A stretch of DNA of 64,000 bases from Nocardiopsis flavescens (lineage in GTDB: Bacteria; Actinomycetota; Actinomycetes; Streptosporangiales; Streptosporangiaceae), in assembly GCF_900141985.1 (NCBI RefSeq), contig NZ_FQZK01000011.1, forward strand, positions 124,001 to 188,000, written 5' to 3'. Under the pieces are notes generated by a model. The model saw only the letters and a program-made list of their open reading frames with translations. It made no database searches and was not told where the DNA came from. Shown here piece by piece: positions 53,993 through 61,900 of this stretch. Each line of letters begins with the position of its first letter. The first letter of the stretch is position 1. The translations under genes were made by a program, and so were the position numbers.

Positions 53993-55282
53993 ATGCCATC
54001 GAAGAAAAGAAGAGGAAAAATCGGGGCGATCGCCTCGGCCTGTGCGATCATCACCTGCTCAGCTTGCCAGACGACCGATGAGGCGTCCGAGCGCCAAGGA
54101 ATTCATGAGGTTTTCGGAAGCGCACGGCACGGGACCCCCGTCCCCGTGTCCGTCAGCGAGGTCGCATGGAAATGGAATTCCCCGGAGGAGGATCCCGTAT
54201 TCGAGGTGATACCCGTACCCACCGGCGCCGTCGCACATACGTCCAGCGGGGCTTTCGCCATCGACACGCTGACCGGGGAAACACTGTGGAGCTATGGATT
54301 CTCCGAGTCCACGGACGATGTCGAGCCGACACCCGACGGTTCCCGAGTGGTCGTATCGAGCGAGCAGGGAATTGCGGTCCTGGACGCCGCCTCAGGGAAA
54401 ATAATAGTCGAAGAACATGAAAAAAGAGAGGAATATGAGCTGTCCCTGGAAAGCCTCGGCATCCCTTTGAACTCCGGTTTGGTCTCCATGAGCGAAGAGA
54501 ACGGCCAGGGCCTTCTGACGATGGATCCCTGGGAAGGCTCCGGCGAACCATGGGAAGCAGAGGCCTCCTGCTCCGACGGCGGGCCGGCCGGGGAGGTCCG
54601 GCAAGCCCTGACCACACCCACCGCGTTCATCGTCGTTCAGGACTGTGCCGACGGCGATCAGGAGGTCGTCTCCTTCTCTCCGGAATCGGGCGAGGAGCTC
54701 TGGCGCAGTTCCCGTGACGAGGACCTCGGAGTCTCCACCGACCTCGACCTCGCCGGCACGGGAGAGGTACTGGTCCACCAGGACATCTCGACACTCAGAG
54801 GCACCCTCATCGTGGACGCCTCCACCGGCGAGGTCATCGCCGACGACCTCGAAGACTCACTGGACAACGACCTGCTGCGTGTGCTGCCCGACGGTTACCT
54901 CGCCGTTCGGGAGGACCGGGACGGAAACCTTTCGTACGAGCTGCGCGAGTTCTCGGGGAAGGTCATCGAGCGCACCCTCGTCGATAGGGAAGAAGCCGGA
55001 AGCGCGATCACCGGCTACCTTCCCCTTTCCGGGGCCCTTGTGAAACTCAGCCCGACAGGGGAGGGGAACGACGTCCTCCAACCGGTCGTCCACGGATGGG
55101 GGACCGAACACGGCGGTGAGAGGATCACCGTCCCGTTCGAGGTCGTCGCTCCTGAGACCCTGTCGCTCAGGGAGGTCGATCGGGTGCTGGGGCCCGGAGC
55201 GTTCGAGGCGGTCCCCGGAGCCGTCATCCTCCGAGAACACTCCAGCGACGGAACCACGGCCGCACTGGTCGGGCTGCACTGA
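53993..55282 (+). CDS. Predicted lipoprotein with PQQ/beta-propeller-like repeats (1)
   Basis: This is a 429-aa protein; ATG 53993 follows the previous stop by one base. The basic start MPSKKRRGK, hydrophobic IGAIASACAIIT and a Cys at residue 24 (CSAC) look like a lipoprotein signal, though the lipobox is weaker than usual. The mature part has repeats with DTLTGETLWSYGF, SPESGEELWRS and DASTGEVIAD, the blade pattern of PQQ-like propellers. It shares A/T-rich third positions with the gene before it at its 5' end. It probably stands on the outer face of the membrane beside the type VII channel and may bind the 827-aa protein. Confidence 0.75.
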   Translation: MPSKKRRGKIGAIASACAIITCSACQTTDEASERQGIHEVFGSARHGTPVPVSVSEVAWKWNSPEEDPVFEVIPVPTGAVAHTSSGAFAIDTLTGETLWSYGFSESTDDVEPTPDGSRVVVSSEQGIAVLDAASGKIIVEEHEKREEYELSLESLGIPLNSGLVSMSEENGQGLLTMDPWEGSGEPWEAEASCSDGGPAGEVRQALTTPTAFIVVQDCADGDQEVVSFSPESGEELWRSSRDEDLGVSTDLDLAGTGEVLVHQDISTLRGTLIVDASTGEVIADDLEDSLDNDLLRVLPDGYLAVREDRDGNLSYELREFSGKVIERTLVDREEAGSAITGYLPLSGALVKLSPTGEGNDVLQPVVHGWGTEHGGERITVPFEVVAPETLSLREVDRVLGPGAFEAVPGAVILREHSSDGTTAALVGLH

Positions 55283-55587
55283 GGTCCGCGCCCGAATGCC
55301 GTGCTCCGGGACCGTGCACCGGATCCGGCCACCGGCGATCGCCACCGCATGCCCGGGTTTGCGGCAGCGGGTTCCCGGACCACGTGAGCACACCGGTTGC
55401 GCCCTTCGGTCCGCTCCGGAAACGCCACGGTGGTCCCCCGTATCCGGGCACCCGCACAACCGGTTCCCGGGCGGCTCCCGGGCCGGCGGGAGCGGCCCCT
55501 GCCCAACGCTGGCGCGGACGAGCCCTCGACCTCCCCCTCTCGCCGAACAACTGGGTGACCGGGCACTCGAACAAGGGCGAAACCCTC
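55283..55587 (+). other. Gap of 305 bases without a supported gene
   Basis: It is GC-rich again, unlike the flanking low-GC genes. No ribosome site with a convincing frame was found. It probably represents the scar where the upstream part of a duplicated effector gene was lost, since a fragment of such a gene follows. Confidence 0.4.
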
Positions 55588-55701
55588 ATGACAGAGATCG
55601 AAAACGCACTCGGCGAAACGCATCCGAATATCGACATACGAGCGGTGGTGGAAACCTACACCACCGGATACCAGGAGAGCATGAAGCCGAGGTGCATCTA
55701 A
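55588..55701 (+). pseudogene. 37-aa remnant resembling the C-terminus of the 827-aa protein
   Basis: ATG 55588 opens a 37-aa frame ending VVETYTTGYQESMKPRCI. The end of the 827-aa protein reads ALETYTQAYDNAREKI, and both are followed by a propeller lipoprotein gene. The base composition is A/T-rich like that gene. The simplest reading is a duplicated effector/lipoprotein pair whose first gene was deleted, leaving its last codons. The match is short, so a real small gene cannot be excluded (AAGGGCG lies upstream). Confidence 0.5.
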
Positions 55702-55741
55702 TAAAGAATACATCGGAGGCACCGGAGAAGAAGAAATATCC

Positions 55742-56917
55742 ATGAGAAAGAAAATCCTCATAACGGCTTCCGCCCTCGTACTCACGGCTTCGGCGTGCAC
55801 GAGCGAACGGACCGCGGGCGAACCGGTCGCCGTCGACCACATCACCGCCGAGGAGGCCGGTGTCCGGGGCGAAGGGAACTTCACGACGCTGCGGGAGTTC
55901 GAAGAACTCGAACCCGCCGACGGGCTCGGAGACGCGTCCATGGCCCGCCGCAGCGACAGGGCCGTCGCCGTGACGCCGCACGGCGTCGTCGGGGTCGGCC
56001 ATCCCGATGGCGGAGAACGCTGGCGCTACCTCGTACACGGGGAGACGGAGGTATCGGTGGACCTGCCCTCCGGAACCGATGCCCTCGTGGTCACCCATCC
56101 GCTTTCGGAAAGCCCCTCGTCCCCTCTCGTCGAAGTCGTCCTGGACCCCGGCACCGGCGAGATCCTCAGTTCCGCGGAACTGCACGCCGACGCCCCCGTC
56201 GCTCACGGCCTGGGGACCGAACGGACCAGGATCCTCATCGACGGGGACGGCCGGGTGAGCGCCCAGGATCGGAGCCGGGGGACCGAAGAGGTCTGGAGTG
56301 TCGAGGCCGCCGACCGATGCGAGGCCTCCGGAGGCACGATCGCCGACCTGAGAACGGCTTCCGAGGCCGAAAGCGTCTACCTTTCACTCCAGTGCCGGGG
56401 GACGGACGAGGGACACCTGGTCGCACTCTCGATGGGAACGGGTGAGACCACCTGGGACACCGCCTTCGCCGGGAGGCCGGACCAGGCGCCGGACATCCTC
56501 GTAGTGGACTCCGGGAGTTCGGGCGGTGGCGCGAGCGATGTCGTACAGCGGGCACTGCGCGGGGAGTTCGGCGCCGATCACCTGTATGTGAACGGAGACG
56601 ACGGCACGTTCCGCACCCCGGAGGTCCTGTCCGCCGCCTCCGTCACCGAGAACCTCACCGTCCCGGCGGAGGACACGGACTCACCACCCCGGATGCTCCT
56701 GGTAGGGACGGACACACATATGAGGGCCTCCGCCGCCCACGCGGGTGTCGCCCTCCTCATCGAGGACGGTGTCCTTTCCTTCGACGACCTTGACGAAGCC
56801 GCCTACACCGAGGAGGCAGGGGAGCCGCGCCTCCACACCTCGATGGACCCGGTCCAGTTCTTCGGCGACGTCGGTCTCAACCACCTCACGGAAGCTCTGG
56901 CCACCGCGGAACCGTGA
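55742..56917 (+). CDS. Predicted lipoprotein with propeller-like repeats (2)
   Basis: This 391-aa protein starts at ATG 55742. MRKKILITASALVLTASAC has a good lipobox (TASAC, Cys19). The mature part repeats short blade-like units (PHGVVGVGHPDGGERWRY, DPGTGEILSSAEL, SMGTGETTWDTAF) as in the lipoprotein at 53993. They are probably paralogues, and each follows an effector gene or its remnant. It may be an orphan immunity or binding protein now that its partner is lost. GGAGGC and GGAGAAG lie upstream. Secretion and anchoring are well supported; the role is inference. Confidence 0.75.
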   Translation: MRKKILITASALVLTASACTSERTAGEPVAVDHITAEEAGVRGEGNFTTLREFEELEPADGLGDASMARRSDRAVAVTPHGVVGVGHPDGGERWRYLVHGETEVSVDLPSGTDALVVTHPLSESPSSPLVEVVLDPGTGEILSSAELHADAPVAHGLGTERTRILIDGDGRVSAQDRSRGTEEVWSVEAADRCEASGGTIADLRTASEAESVYLSLQCRGTDEGHLVALSMGTGETTWDTAFAGRPDQAPDILVVDSGSSGGGASDVVQRALRGEFGADHLYVNGDDGTFRTPEVLSAASVTENLTVPAEDTDSPPRMLLVGTDTHMRASAAHAGVALLIEDGVLSFDDLDEAAYTEEAGEPRLHTSMDPVQFFGDVGLNHLTEALATAEP

Positions 56918-57185
56918 TCCCCCGTCGCCGTTTCCGACGTACACGCACCGGGCCTGGACGGCATACGGGTGCGCGCAGCGGCCCGCACCCGGACCGATGG
57001 CCGGAACCGGACACCGTGGCGGACCGGACCGGGCCCGCCACCTCGGGTGCACCGGTACCGCGTTCCTTTTCGGCCGCCCCGGTGCATGTTCTGTGACCAT
57101 GCGAACCGTAATCTTCCCTGGGGCATCCCACCTCCCGCACACACCGGAAGCAGGCACCGTTCTCCCCTGAAAGGCAGAGTCCCCC

Positions 57186-58313
57186 ATGCGGCGCACCTTC
57201 GCTCTCACCGTGTGCCTGCTCGCGCTCACCGCCTGCACCGGCACGGCCGCCGACGAGCCCGGCGGGGACGACCCCGCGACCGTCGGGGAACTCACCGAGG
57301 AGGGGCCCGCGGGCCTGGCGCTGGTACACCGCGGCTACGGGGGCGGCGATCCGGAGACCGACCAGGCCCTGGTGTTCCACGACGCCGGAACCGGGGAGCC
57401 GCTGCACCGGTTCGACCTGCCCGACGGCTCCGTCGACCCCATGGCCGCCGCACCCCCGGTGCACGCCCGCTTCTCCGAGGACTGGACGTACTACGTGTAC
57501 GCCACCCGCGAGCCCAACGCCGTCCACGTCGCCGTGCTCACGGACGCCGAGGAGACCCCGCCCACCGCCGAGCCGTCCGAGGGCGAGGAGCCCTCGGCAT
57601 TCTTCTACCTGCCGGTGGAGAGCGTCACCCCGCCCGCGGGGGAGGTGCTGTCCGCCCCGGCCGTGCACGGCGACCGCCTGTGGTTCGTCTCCGACGCCCC
57701 CGCGGACGCCAACCCGCCCCGGGTGATGTCGGTGCCCCTGGACGCACCCGCCGGCACGCCCAACCAGGAGGGCACCCTCCCCCTGGGCGAGAACCAGAGC
57801 CCCAGCGACTGGTCGCTCACCCCGGACGGCGCCCTGCACATCCGCAACAGCGTGCAGACCCGGCAGGTCGGCGGCGCCGGGAACCTGGTGGTGCGCGAGA
57901 CCGGCGACAGCGTCGTCAACGCCACCCTGACCATCGACGGCGGCCAGTGGCAGAGCTTCGACGACGCGCCCGTCTGGGGCGCGGGCACCGCCCTGCTGCG
58001 GTCCGCCGACACCGGCGACGGCTCCCCGGCGGGCGCCTACCTGGTGTCCGTCGACGGCCAGGGGCACACCGCCGCCCGGCTCCTGGAGGACGCCCAGGGC
58101 CCCGTCGAGCAGTACGCGCTGCCCGCCGAACGCGACGCCGTCCTGGCGCAGACGCCCACGGCATGGTTCCGGGTCGACCTGAACGAGGGCGGCGCGGTCG
58201 CCGGGACCGAGGAGCTGTTCCCCCGGTTCCACGACGCGTCCATGGACGGATGGCCGCTTGCCGTGCGCTGGGTGCGCACCCCCGTCACCGCCGAGGAGAG
58301 CCCGCAGGAATGA
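57186..58313 (+). CDS. Predicted lipoprotein with propeller-like repeats (3)
   Basis: This 375-aa protein starts at ATG 57186 with GAAAGGCAG upstream. MRRTFALTVCLLALTAC is a textbook lipoprotein signal (LTAC, Cys17), followed by an acidic linker. The mature part has HDAGTGEPLHRFDLPDGS and other beta-rich repeats, so a propeller is plausible. Codon use is back to the GC-rich norm, unlike the first two lipoproteins of the locus. It sits 135 bases before the WXG100 pair, separated by a promoter-like region, and ends the lipoprotein series. Confidence 0.75.
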   Translation: MRRTFALTVCLLALTACTGTAADEPGGDDPATVGELTEEGPAGLALVHRGYGGGDPETDQALVFHDAGTGEPLHRFDLPDGSVDPMAAAPPVHARFSEDWTYYVYATREPNAVHVAVLTDAEETPPTAEPSEGEEPSAFFYLPVESVTPPAGEVLSAPAVHGDRLWFVSDAPADANPPRVMSVPLDAPAGTPNQEGTLPLGENQSPSDWSLTPDGALHIRNSVQTRQVGGAGNLVVRETGDSVVNATLTIDGGQWQSFDDAPVWGAGTALLRSADTGDGSPAGAYLVSVDGQGHTAARLLEDAQGPVEQYALPAERDAVLAQTPTAWFRVDLNEGGAVAGTEELFPRFHDASMDGWPLAVRWVRTPVTAEESPQE

Positions 58314-58337
58314 GACGTTCCAGGCGGAGTTCCCGCG

Positions 58338-58370
58338 TTGACCCACGGACTCGGACGTTACTATCGTCCG
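58338..58370 (+). promoter_or_regulatory. Candidate promoter of the WXG100 operon with inverted repeat
   Basis: TTGACC (58338-58343) and TACTAT (58359-58364) form a -35/-10 pair with a short 15-base spacer. CGGACG and CGTCCG (58352-58357 and 58365-58370) flank the -10 as an inverted repeat, so binding there would block it. It lies 79 bases before the first WXG100 gene. Confidence 0.5.
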
Positions 58371-58448
58371 TGATATCCCCTCCTTTATCACCGTGGCCGA
58401 AAAGCCACTCGGAGGAGCCCTCGCAACCGAACGACCGGAAAGGCTCAG

Positions 58449-58784
58449 ATGTCGCACGTCGGTATTGAGAACCATGACGCCCTCTCCACCGGTGGAGAAC
58501 AGCTCGGCCAGGAATCCGACAATCTCCGCGGTCAGATGTCCCAGCTCATCGATGACATGAGCCAGGACGCCAACGTCCTCCAGGGCCAGGCCCTCGCGGA
58601 CTTCAACGACGCCAAGCAGGCCCTCTCCGAGCGCTTCGAAGAGCTCATGACCTGGTGCGGCCAGAACGGCATCAAGTTGAACGAGGGACAGGGCCAGTTC
58701 AACCTCACCGACCAGGAATCCAGTGACGTCCTCGGGCAGTCCGTCAGTGACCTGGGCGGTCTTTCCCGGCCGATCAACGCCTGA
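58449..58784 (+). CDS. WXG100-like secreted protein, partner A
   Basis: This 111-aa protein starts at ATG 58449 with GGAAAGG upstream. It is two amphipathic helices, about residues 12-44 and 50-72, joined by VLQGQALADF, where the Trp-x-Gly turn is replaced by Leu-Gln-Gly. A C-terminal extension (FNLTDQESSDVLGQSVSDLG) follows. It pairs with the WXG100 protein encoded 36 bases later, like EsxA with EsxB, and would leave through the EccC channel. Loss of the Trp is seen in one partner of some heterodimers. No YxxxD motif is present, as it contains no Tyr. Confidence 0.82.
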   Translation: MSHVGIENHDALSTGGEQLGQESDNLRGQMSQLIDDMSQDANVLQGQALADFNDAKQALSERFEELMTWCGQNGIKLNEGQGQFNLTDQESSDVLGQSVSDLGGLSRPINA

Positions 58785-58820
58785 CCCCGACCCCTCCGAA
58801 CGAAGAAAGGGCGTACCCCC

Positions 58821-59117
58821 GTGGGAGCCTCCAACTACGACGTCTACGGCGACGTCGCCGGCATCCAGGGCCTGGCCGAGGACCAGCAGGCGCACCTGGG
58901 CCGCTTCACCGCGATCATGAGCCAGATCCACGAGCAGTCCGAGTCCACCGTGAGCAAGTGGGAGGGGTCGGGCAGCGCGCAGTTCCAGAGCAAGGCGCAG
59001 GAGTTCGACACCCACTTCTCCGAGGTCAACTCGGCGTTCGTGACGCTGATCGCCGCCACCGGCGACACCGCCGACAACTACAGCAAGCTCACCCGGTACC
59101 TGGACGGTCTGTTCTAG
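58821..59117 (+). CDS. WXG100 secreted protein, partner B
   Basis: This 98-aa protein starts at GTG 58821 with GAAAGGG upstream. It has a helix-turn-helix hairpin with the canonical Trp47-Glu-Gly49 (SKWEGSGSAQF) at the turn. The length is standard for ESAT-6-like proteins. The C-terminus (NYSKLTRYLDGLF) has Tyr residues but no clean YxxxD/E, so the export signal may be supplied by the complex. It is the probable dimer partner of the 111-aa protein upstream. The small membrane protein gene starts 14 bases after its stop. Confidence 0.92.
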   Translation: MGASNYDVYGDVAGIQGLAEDQQAHLGRFTAIMSQIHEQSESTVSKWEGSGSAQFQSKAQEFDTHFSEVNSAFVTLIAATGDTADNYSKLTRYLDGLF

Positions 59118-59131
59118 TAGGCTCTGCGACG

Positions 59132-59443
59132 ATGTCCACCCCACCCCCGGCCGACCCGGAGCCGCAGCTTCCCGAGGCGTTCCACTACACGCCCGACGAG
59201 GAGAAGTACGTCCTCCAGGCGGACGCCCTGCGCCACCGCCAGCTGCGGTCCGCGCTGCTGTACGGGTCCAGCCGCTACTGGCGCCGACGCCAGCAGGTGT
59301 GGCCCGCGGTGATCGGCGGACTGATCCTCGTCGCACTGATCTGCGGGGTCATCGCCCTGGTGGGGGCCTTCGGCCGACAGCAGGAGGTCAACTCCGAACG
59401 CGGGTGGGGCGTGAACGCCCAGGAGACGTCCGCGCGGCCCTGA
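59132..59443 (+). CDS. Small single-pass membrane protein in the type VII operon
   Basis: This 103-aa protein starts at ATG 59132. Residues 1-55 are a charged cytoplasmic segment (HYTPDEEKYVLQADALRHRQ). WPAVIGGLILVALICGVIALVG (shown in part here) is one membrane helix around residues 57-78, and a short outer tail follows. The family is not recognised. Its place between the WXG100 pair and a kinase-like membrane protein suggests an accessory of secretion. It does not resemble EccB or EccE, which are much larger. Confidence 0.7.
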   Translation: MSTPPPADPEPQLPEAFHYTPDEEKYVLQADALRHRQLRSALLYGSSRYWRRRQQVWPAVIGGLILVALICGVIALVGAFGRQQEVNSERGWGVNAQETSARP

Positions 59444-59481
59444 CCCGCCGCCACCACCACACCTAGGGAGTCCTTTCTCTC

Positions 59482-61821
59482 ATGTCCTCATGGGCGCCCG
59501 GGTACGGGACGCCGGTCCCCTTGACGCAGGGGCGCCGGGCCCGCATCGTGCGCGCGACCCGGTCGGCCAGCGGGGCCGACGTCGTGCTCAAGGTGCTGCC
59601 GCCGAACCGGGGGCGGGCAGAGCTGGAGCGGCTGCGCGACCTCAGCGGCGTGCCGGGCGTGGTTCCGCTGCTGGACGCGGGGAGCACCGCGGACGGCGGC
59701 ATGTTCGTGGCGCTGCCGTTCTACCCGGACGGGTCGTTCGCGGAACTGCTGGCGAACAAGGGACCGGCGCCGGTGCAGGAGGCCGCGGCGGTCGCACGCA
59801 GCGTCGCGGGGGCCCTGGAGGCGATGCACCAGCGCGGGATGCTGCACGGGGACGTGTGCCCGGGGAACGTGCTGCGCGCGGGGCGCACCCCGGTGCTGAC
59901 GGGGTTCGGCGCGGTGCACCGGGCGGGCGAGTCCGCGCCGCCGCCCGATCCGCGCTCGGAGTCGTTCCAGCACGCGGCGCCGGAGGCACTGCGCGGAGAA
60001 CCGCGCACCGCGGCGTCGGACGTCTACCAGCTGGCGTCGACGGTCTGGACGCTGCTGGTGGGACGGCCGCCGTTCGCCGAGGGGGACTTCGAGCCGCGTT
60101 CCTACGCGGAGCGGGCGCTCACCCGCGAGGTGCGGCCGGTGCCGCGCTCCGACGTGTCGCGCAAGCTGCGCGGGGTGCTCACCCGGGCGATGGCCAAGGA
60201 GCCGGGCGAGCGGTACACGAGCGCCGCGGCCTTCGCCAACGCCTTCGAGCAGGCGCGCATCACCCGCCCGGCCGCGGACTCCGGCGACGCGAACGCCCAC
60301 ACGCCCCCCTCGGGGGTGCGGCCCCCGACGGCCGGCTGGACCCCCGACGCCCCCTCCGGCACCCAAACCCCAGCAGCCGCATGGACCCCCGACGCCCCCT
60401 CCGGCGCGCACCCCCCGGCCACCGCATGGACCCCGGAAACGCCCTCCCGGGCACGGCCCGCACCGCAGCCGCACCACCCTGAACAGCCGCCCGGCGCCCC
60501 GGGCACGACCCCCGTGCCCCCCGGCGCCCACACCCCGGCGGCCGACCGGGCGCCCGAGGCTCCGCCGGCAGCCCCTGGTGCGCCCGGTGCGGGACGTCCT
60601 CCGATGCCCCCCGCACAGCCGAACGCCGGCACAGCGCCCTCCGGAGCCCACCCCGCCCACACCCTCCCCTCCGGAGCACAGCAGCCCGCCACCGCTCGGC
60701 CTCCCGGCGCACCCCCCGGGGCACAGCCCCCGGCCACCGCGTGGCCCCCCGGCACGCGGCCCGACCCGGGGTCGGCGCCCTCCGGTGCGCACCCCGCGTA
60801 CACCCTCCCCTCCGGCGCGCAGCCGGGCCACGGCACCGCCCCCTCCGGAGCCCGGCCCGCCCACACCCTCCCCTCCGGGGCGCAGCCCCCGGCGACCGCG
60901 TGGCCCCCGCGGGCGCGTCCCGCCCCGGCACAGCCCGCCGCCCCCGCGGCGCCCGGCGCTGCGCCGTTCGGGTACCCGCCCCCCGGTCCGCCCGCCCCCG
61001 GCGGCCCCCCGCACGGCCCCGTGCCCGTCCCCCCGCCCGGAGACCGCGCGCCCGTCGTCGACGCCGGCGGTACCGCCGAGATCATGATGGCCAAGCTGCG
61101 CGGCGAGGAGATCTCGGCGCTGCGCGCCTGGTCCCGGCTGGAGGGGTGGAGCGGCGACGGCCGGTCCTCGTTCCTGCCCATCGACGAGATCGAGCAGGAG
61201 AAGGAGACCGCCGACTCCCGGTCCCCCGCCGTCCCCGGCGGAGCGCCCGCCCGCTGGCGCCGCCACCTGCACATCGCCGTCTCCGTCTGCGGCATCCTGC
61301 TGGTCACCGCCGTCTCCGGCGTGTTCGCGTCCACGTCGCCGCCGCCCGTCGCCGAGACGGCCGCCGCCGTGGAGCCCTCACCCGAGCCCTCGCCCTCCGG
61401 GCCCGCCGACGAGGTCGTCTCCCCCGAGGCCCCGCCCGAGGTGGCCGCCCCCTCCGCGGTGGCCCTCCAGGACAACCTCGGCAACGTGATGCTCAGCTGG
61501 ACCGACAACAGCGGCGGCACCGCTTCCTTCTTCGTGCTCGGCGGTCCCCTCGGCCACGACCCGGCGACCCTCGCGCGGACCGGCCCCGGGGTGGTGTCCG
61601 CCCAGGTCATCACCGAGAACACGGTGATGGAGTACTGCTTCACCGTCATCGCCGTGGACGGTTCGTCCGCCCCCGCCGCCGAGGTGTGCACCGCCCGCGG
61701 CGCGGCCCGGGACGCCGCCCGCGAGGCGGAGGAGGAGGCCGAGCGCGAAGCCGAGGAGGAGGCCGCGGAGGAGGAGGAAGCGGAGGCCGACCCGTCGCCC
61801 TCCCCGGCCCCCCGCGACTAG
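59482..61821 (+). CDS. Degenerate kinase-like protein with Pro-rich repeats, TM helix and Fn3-like domain
   Basis: This is a 779-aa protein starting at ATG 59482. Residues about 15-265 have a kinase fold with Lys37 (VVLKVLP) and HGDVCPGNVL, which keeps the catalytic Asp. There is no glycine loop, and DFG is replaced by GFG, so metal binding and activity are doubtful. Residues about 275-520 are low-complexity Pro/Ala/Gly with tandem PSGAHPAHTLPSGAQ-like repeats. A membrane helix (about 595-615, HIAVSVCGILLVTAVSGVFA) leads to an outer domain with an Fn3-like pattern (NVMLSWTDNSGG) and an acidic Glu/Ala tail. It is the end of the type VII locus and may link secretion to an intracellular signal. 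Confidence 0.8.
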   Translation: MSSWAPGYGTPVPLTQGRRARIVRATRSASGADVVLKVLPPNRGRAELERLRDLSGVPGVVPLLDAGSTADGGMFVALPFYPDGSFAELLANKGPAPVQEAAAVARSVAGALEAMHQRGMLHGDVCPGNVLRAGRTPVLTGFGAVHRAGESAPPPDPRSESFQHAAPEALRGEPRTAASDVYQLASTVWTLLVGRPPFAEGDFEPRSYAERALTREVRPVPRSDVSRKLRGVLTRAMAKEPGERYTSAAAFANAFEQARITRPAADSGDANAHTPPSGVRPPTAGWTPDAPSGTQTPAAAWTPDAPSGAHPPATAWTPETPSRARPAPQPHHPEQPPGAPGTTPVPPGAHTPAADRAPEAPPAAPGAPGAGRPPMPPAQPNAGTAPSGAHPAHTLPSGAQQPATARPPGAPPGAQPPATAWPPGTRPDPGSAPSGAHPAYTLPSGAQPGHGTAPSGARPAHTLPSGAQPPATAWPPRARPAPAQPAAPAAPGAAPFGYPPPGPPAPGGPPHGPVPVPPPGDRAPVVDAGGTAEIMMAKLRGEEISALRAWSRLEGWSGDGRSSFLPIDEIEQEKETADSRSPAVPGGAPARWRRHLHIAVSVCGILLVTAVSGVFASTSPPPVAETAAAVEPSPEPSPSGPADEVVSPEAPPEVAAPSAVALQDNLGNVMLSWTDNSGGTASFFVLGGPLGHDPATLARTGPGVVSAQVITENTVMEYCFTVIAVDGSSAPAAEVCTARGAARDAAREAEEEAEREAEEEAAEEEEAEADPSPSPAPRD
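60330..60950 (+). repeat. Degenerate tandem repeats encoding the Pro-rich linker
   Basis: Units of about 48-49 bases (for example beginning near 60634, 60778 and 60841) encode PSGAHPAHTLPSGAQ-type segments, and a second type near 60338-60430 encodes TPDAPSGAHPPATAW. They lie in frame within the kinase-like gene. Slippage here would change linker length without a frameshift when whole units move. Confidence 0.7.
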
Positions 61822-61900
61822 CGGGTGTGATCCCGCTCCTGGCGGCGGCCCCGGACCCCGGAGTAGATTCCGAGGGTTCCCCACTACCCAGGAGGTCCCC

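Noticed and set aside
60330..60950. CRISPR-like array
   Set aside because: The repeats are in frame, degenerate and without unique spacers. They encode a Pro-rich linker.
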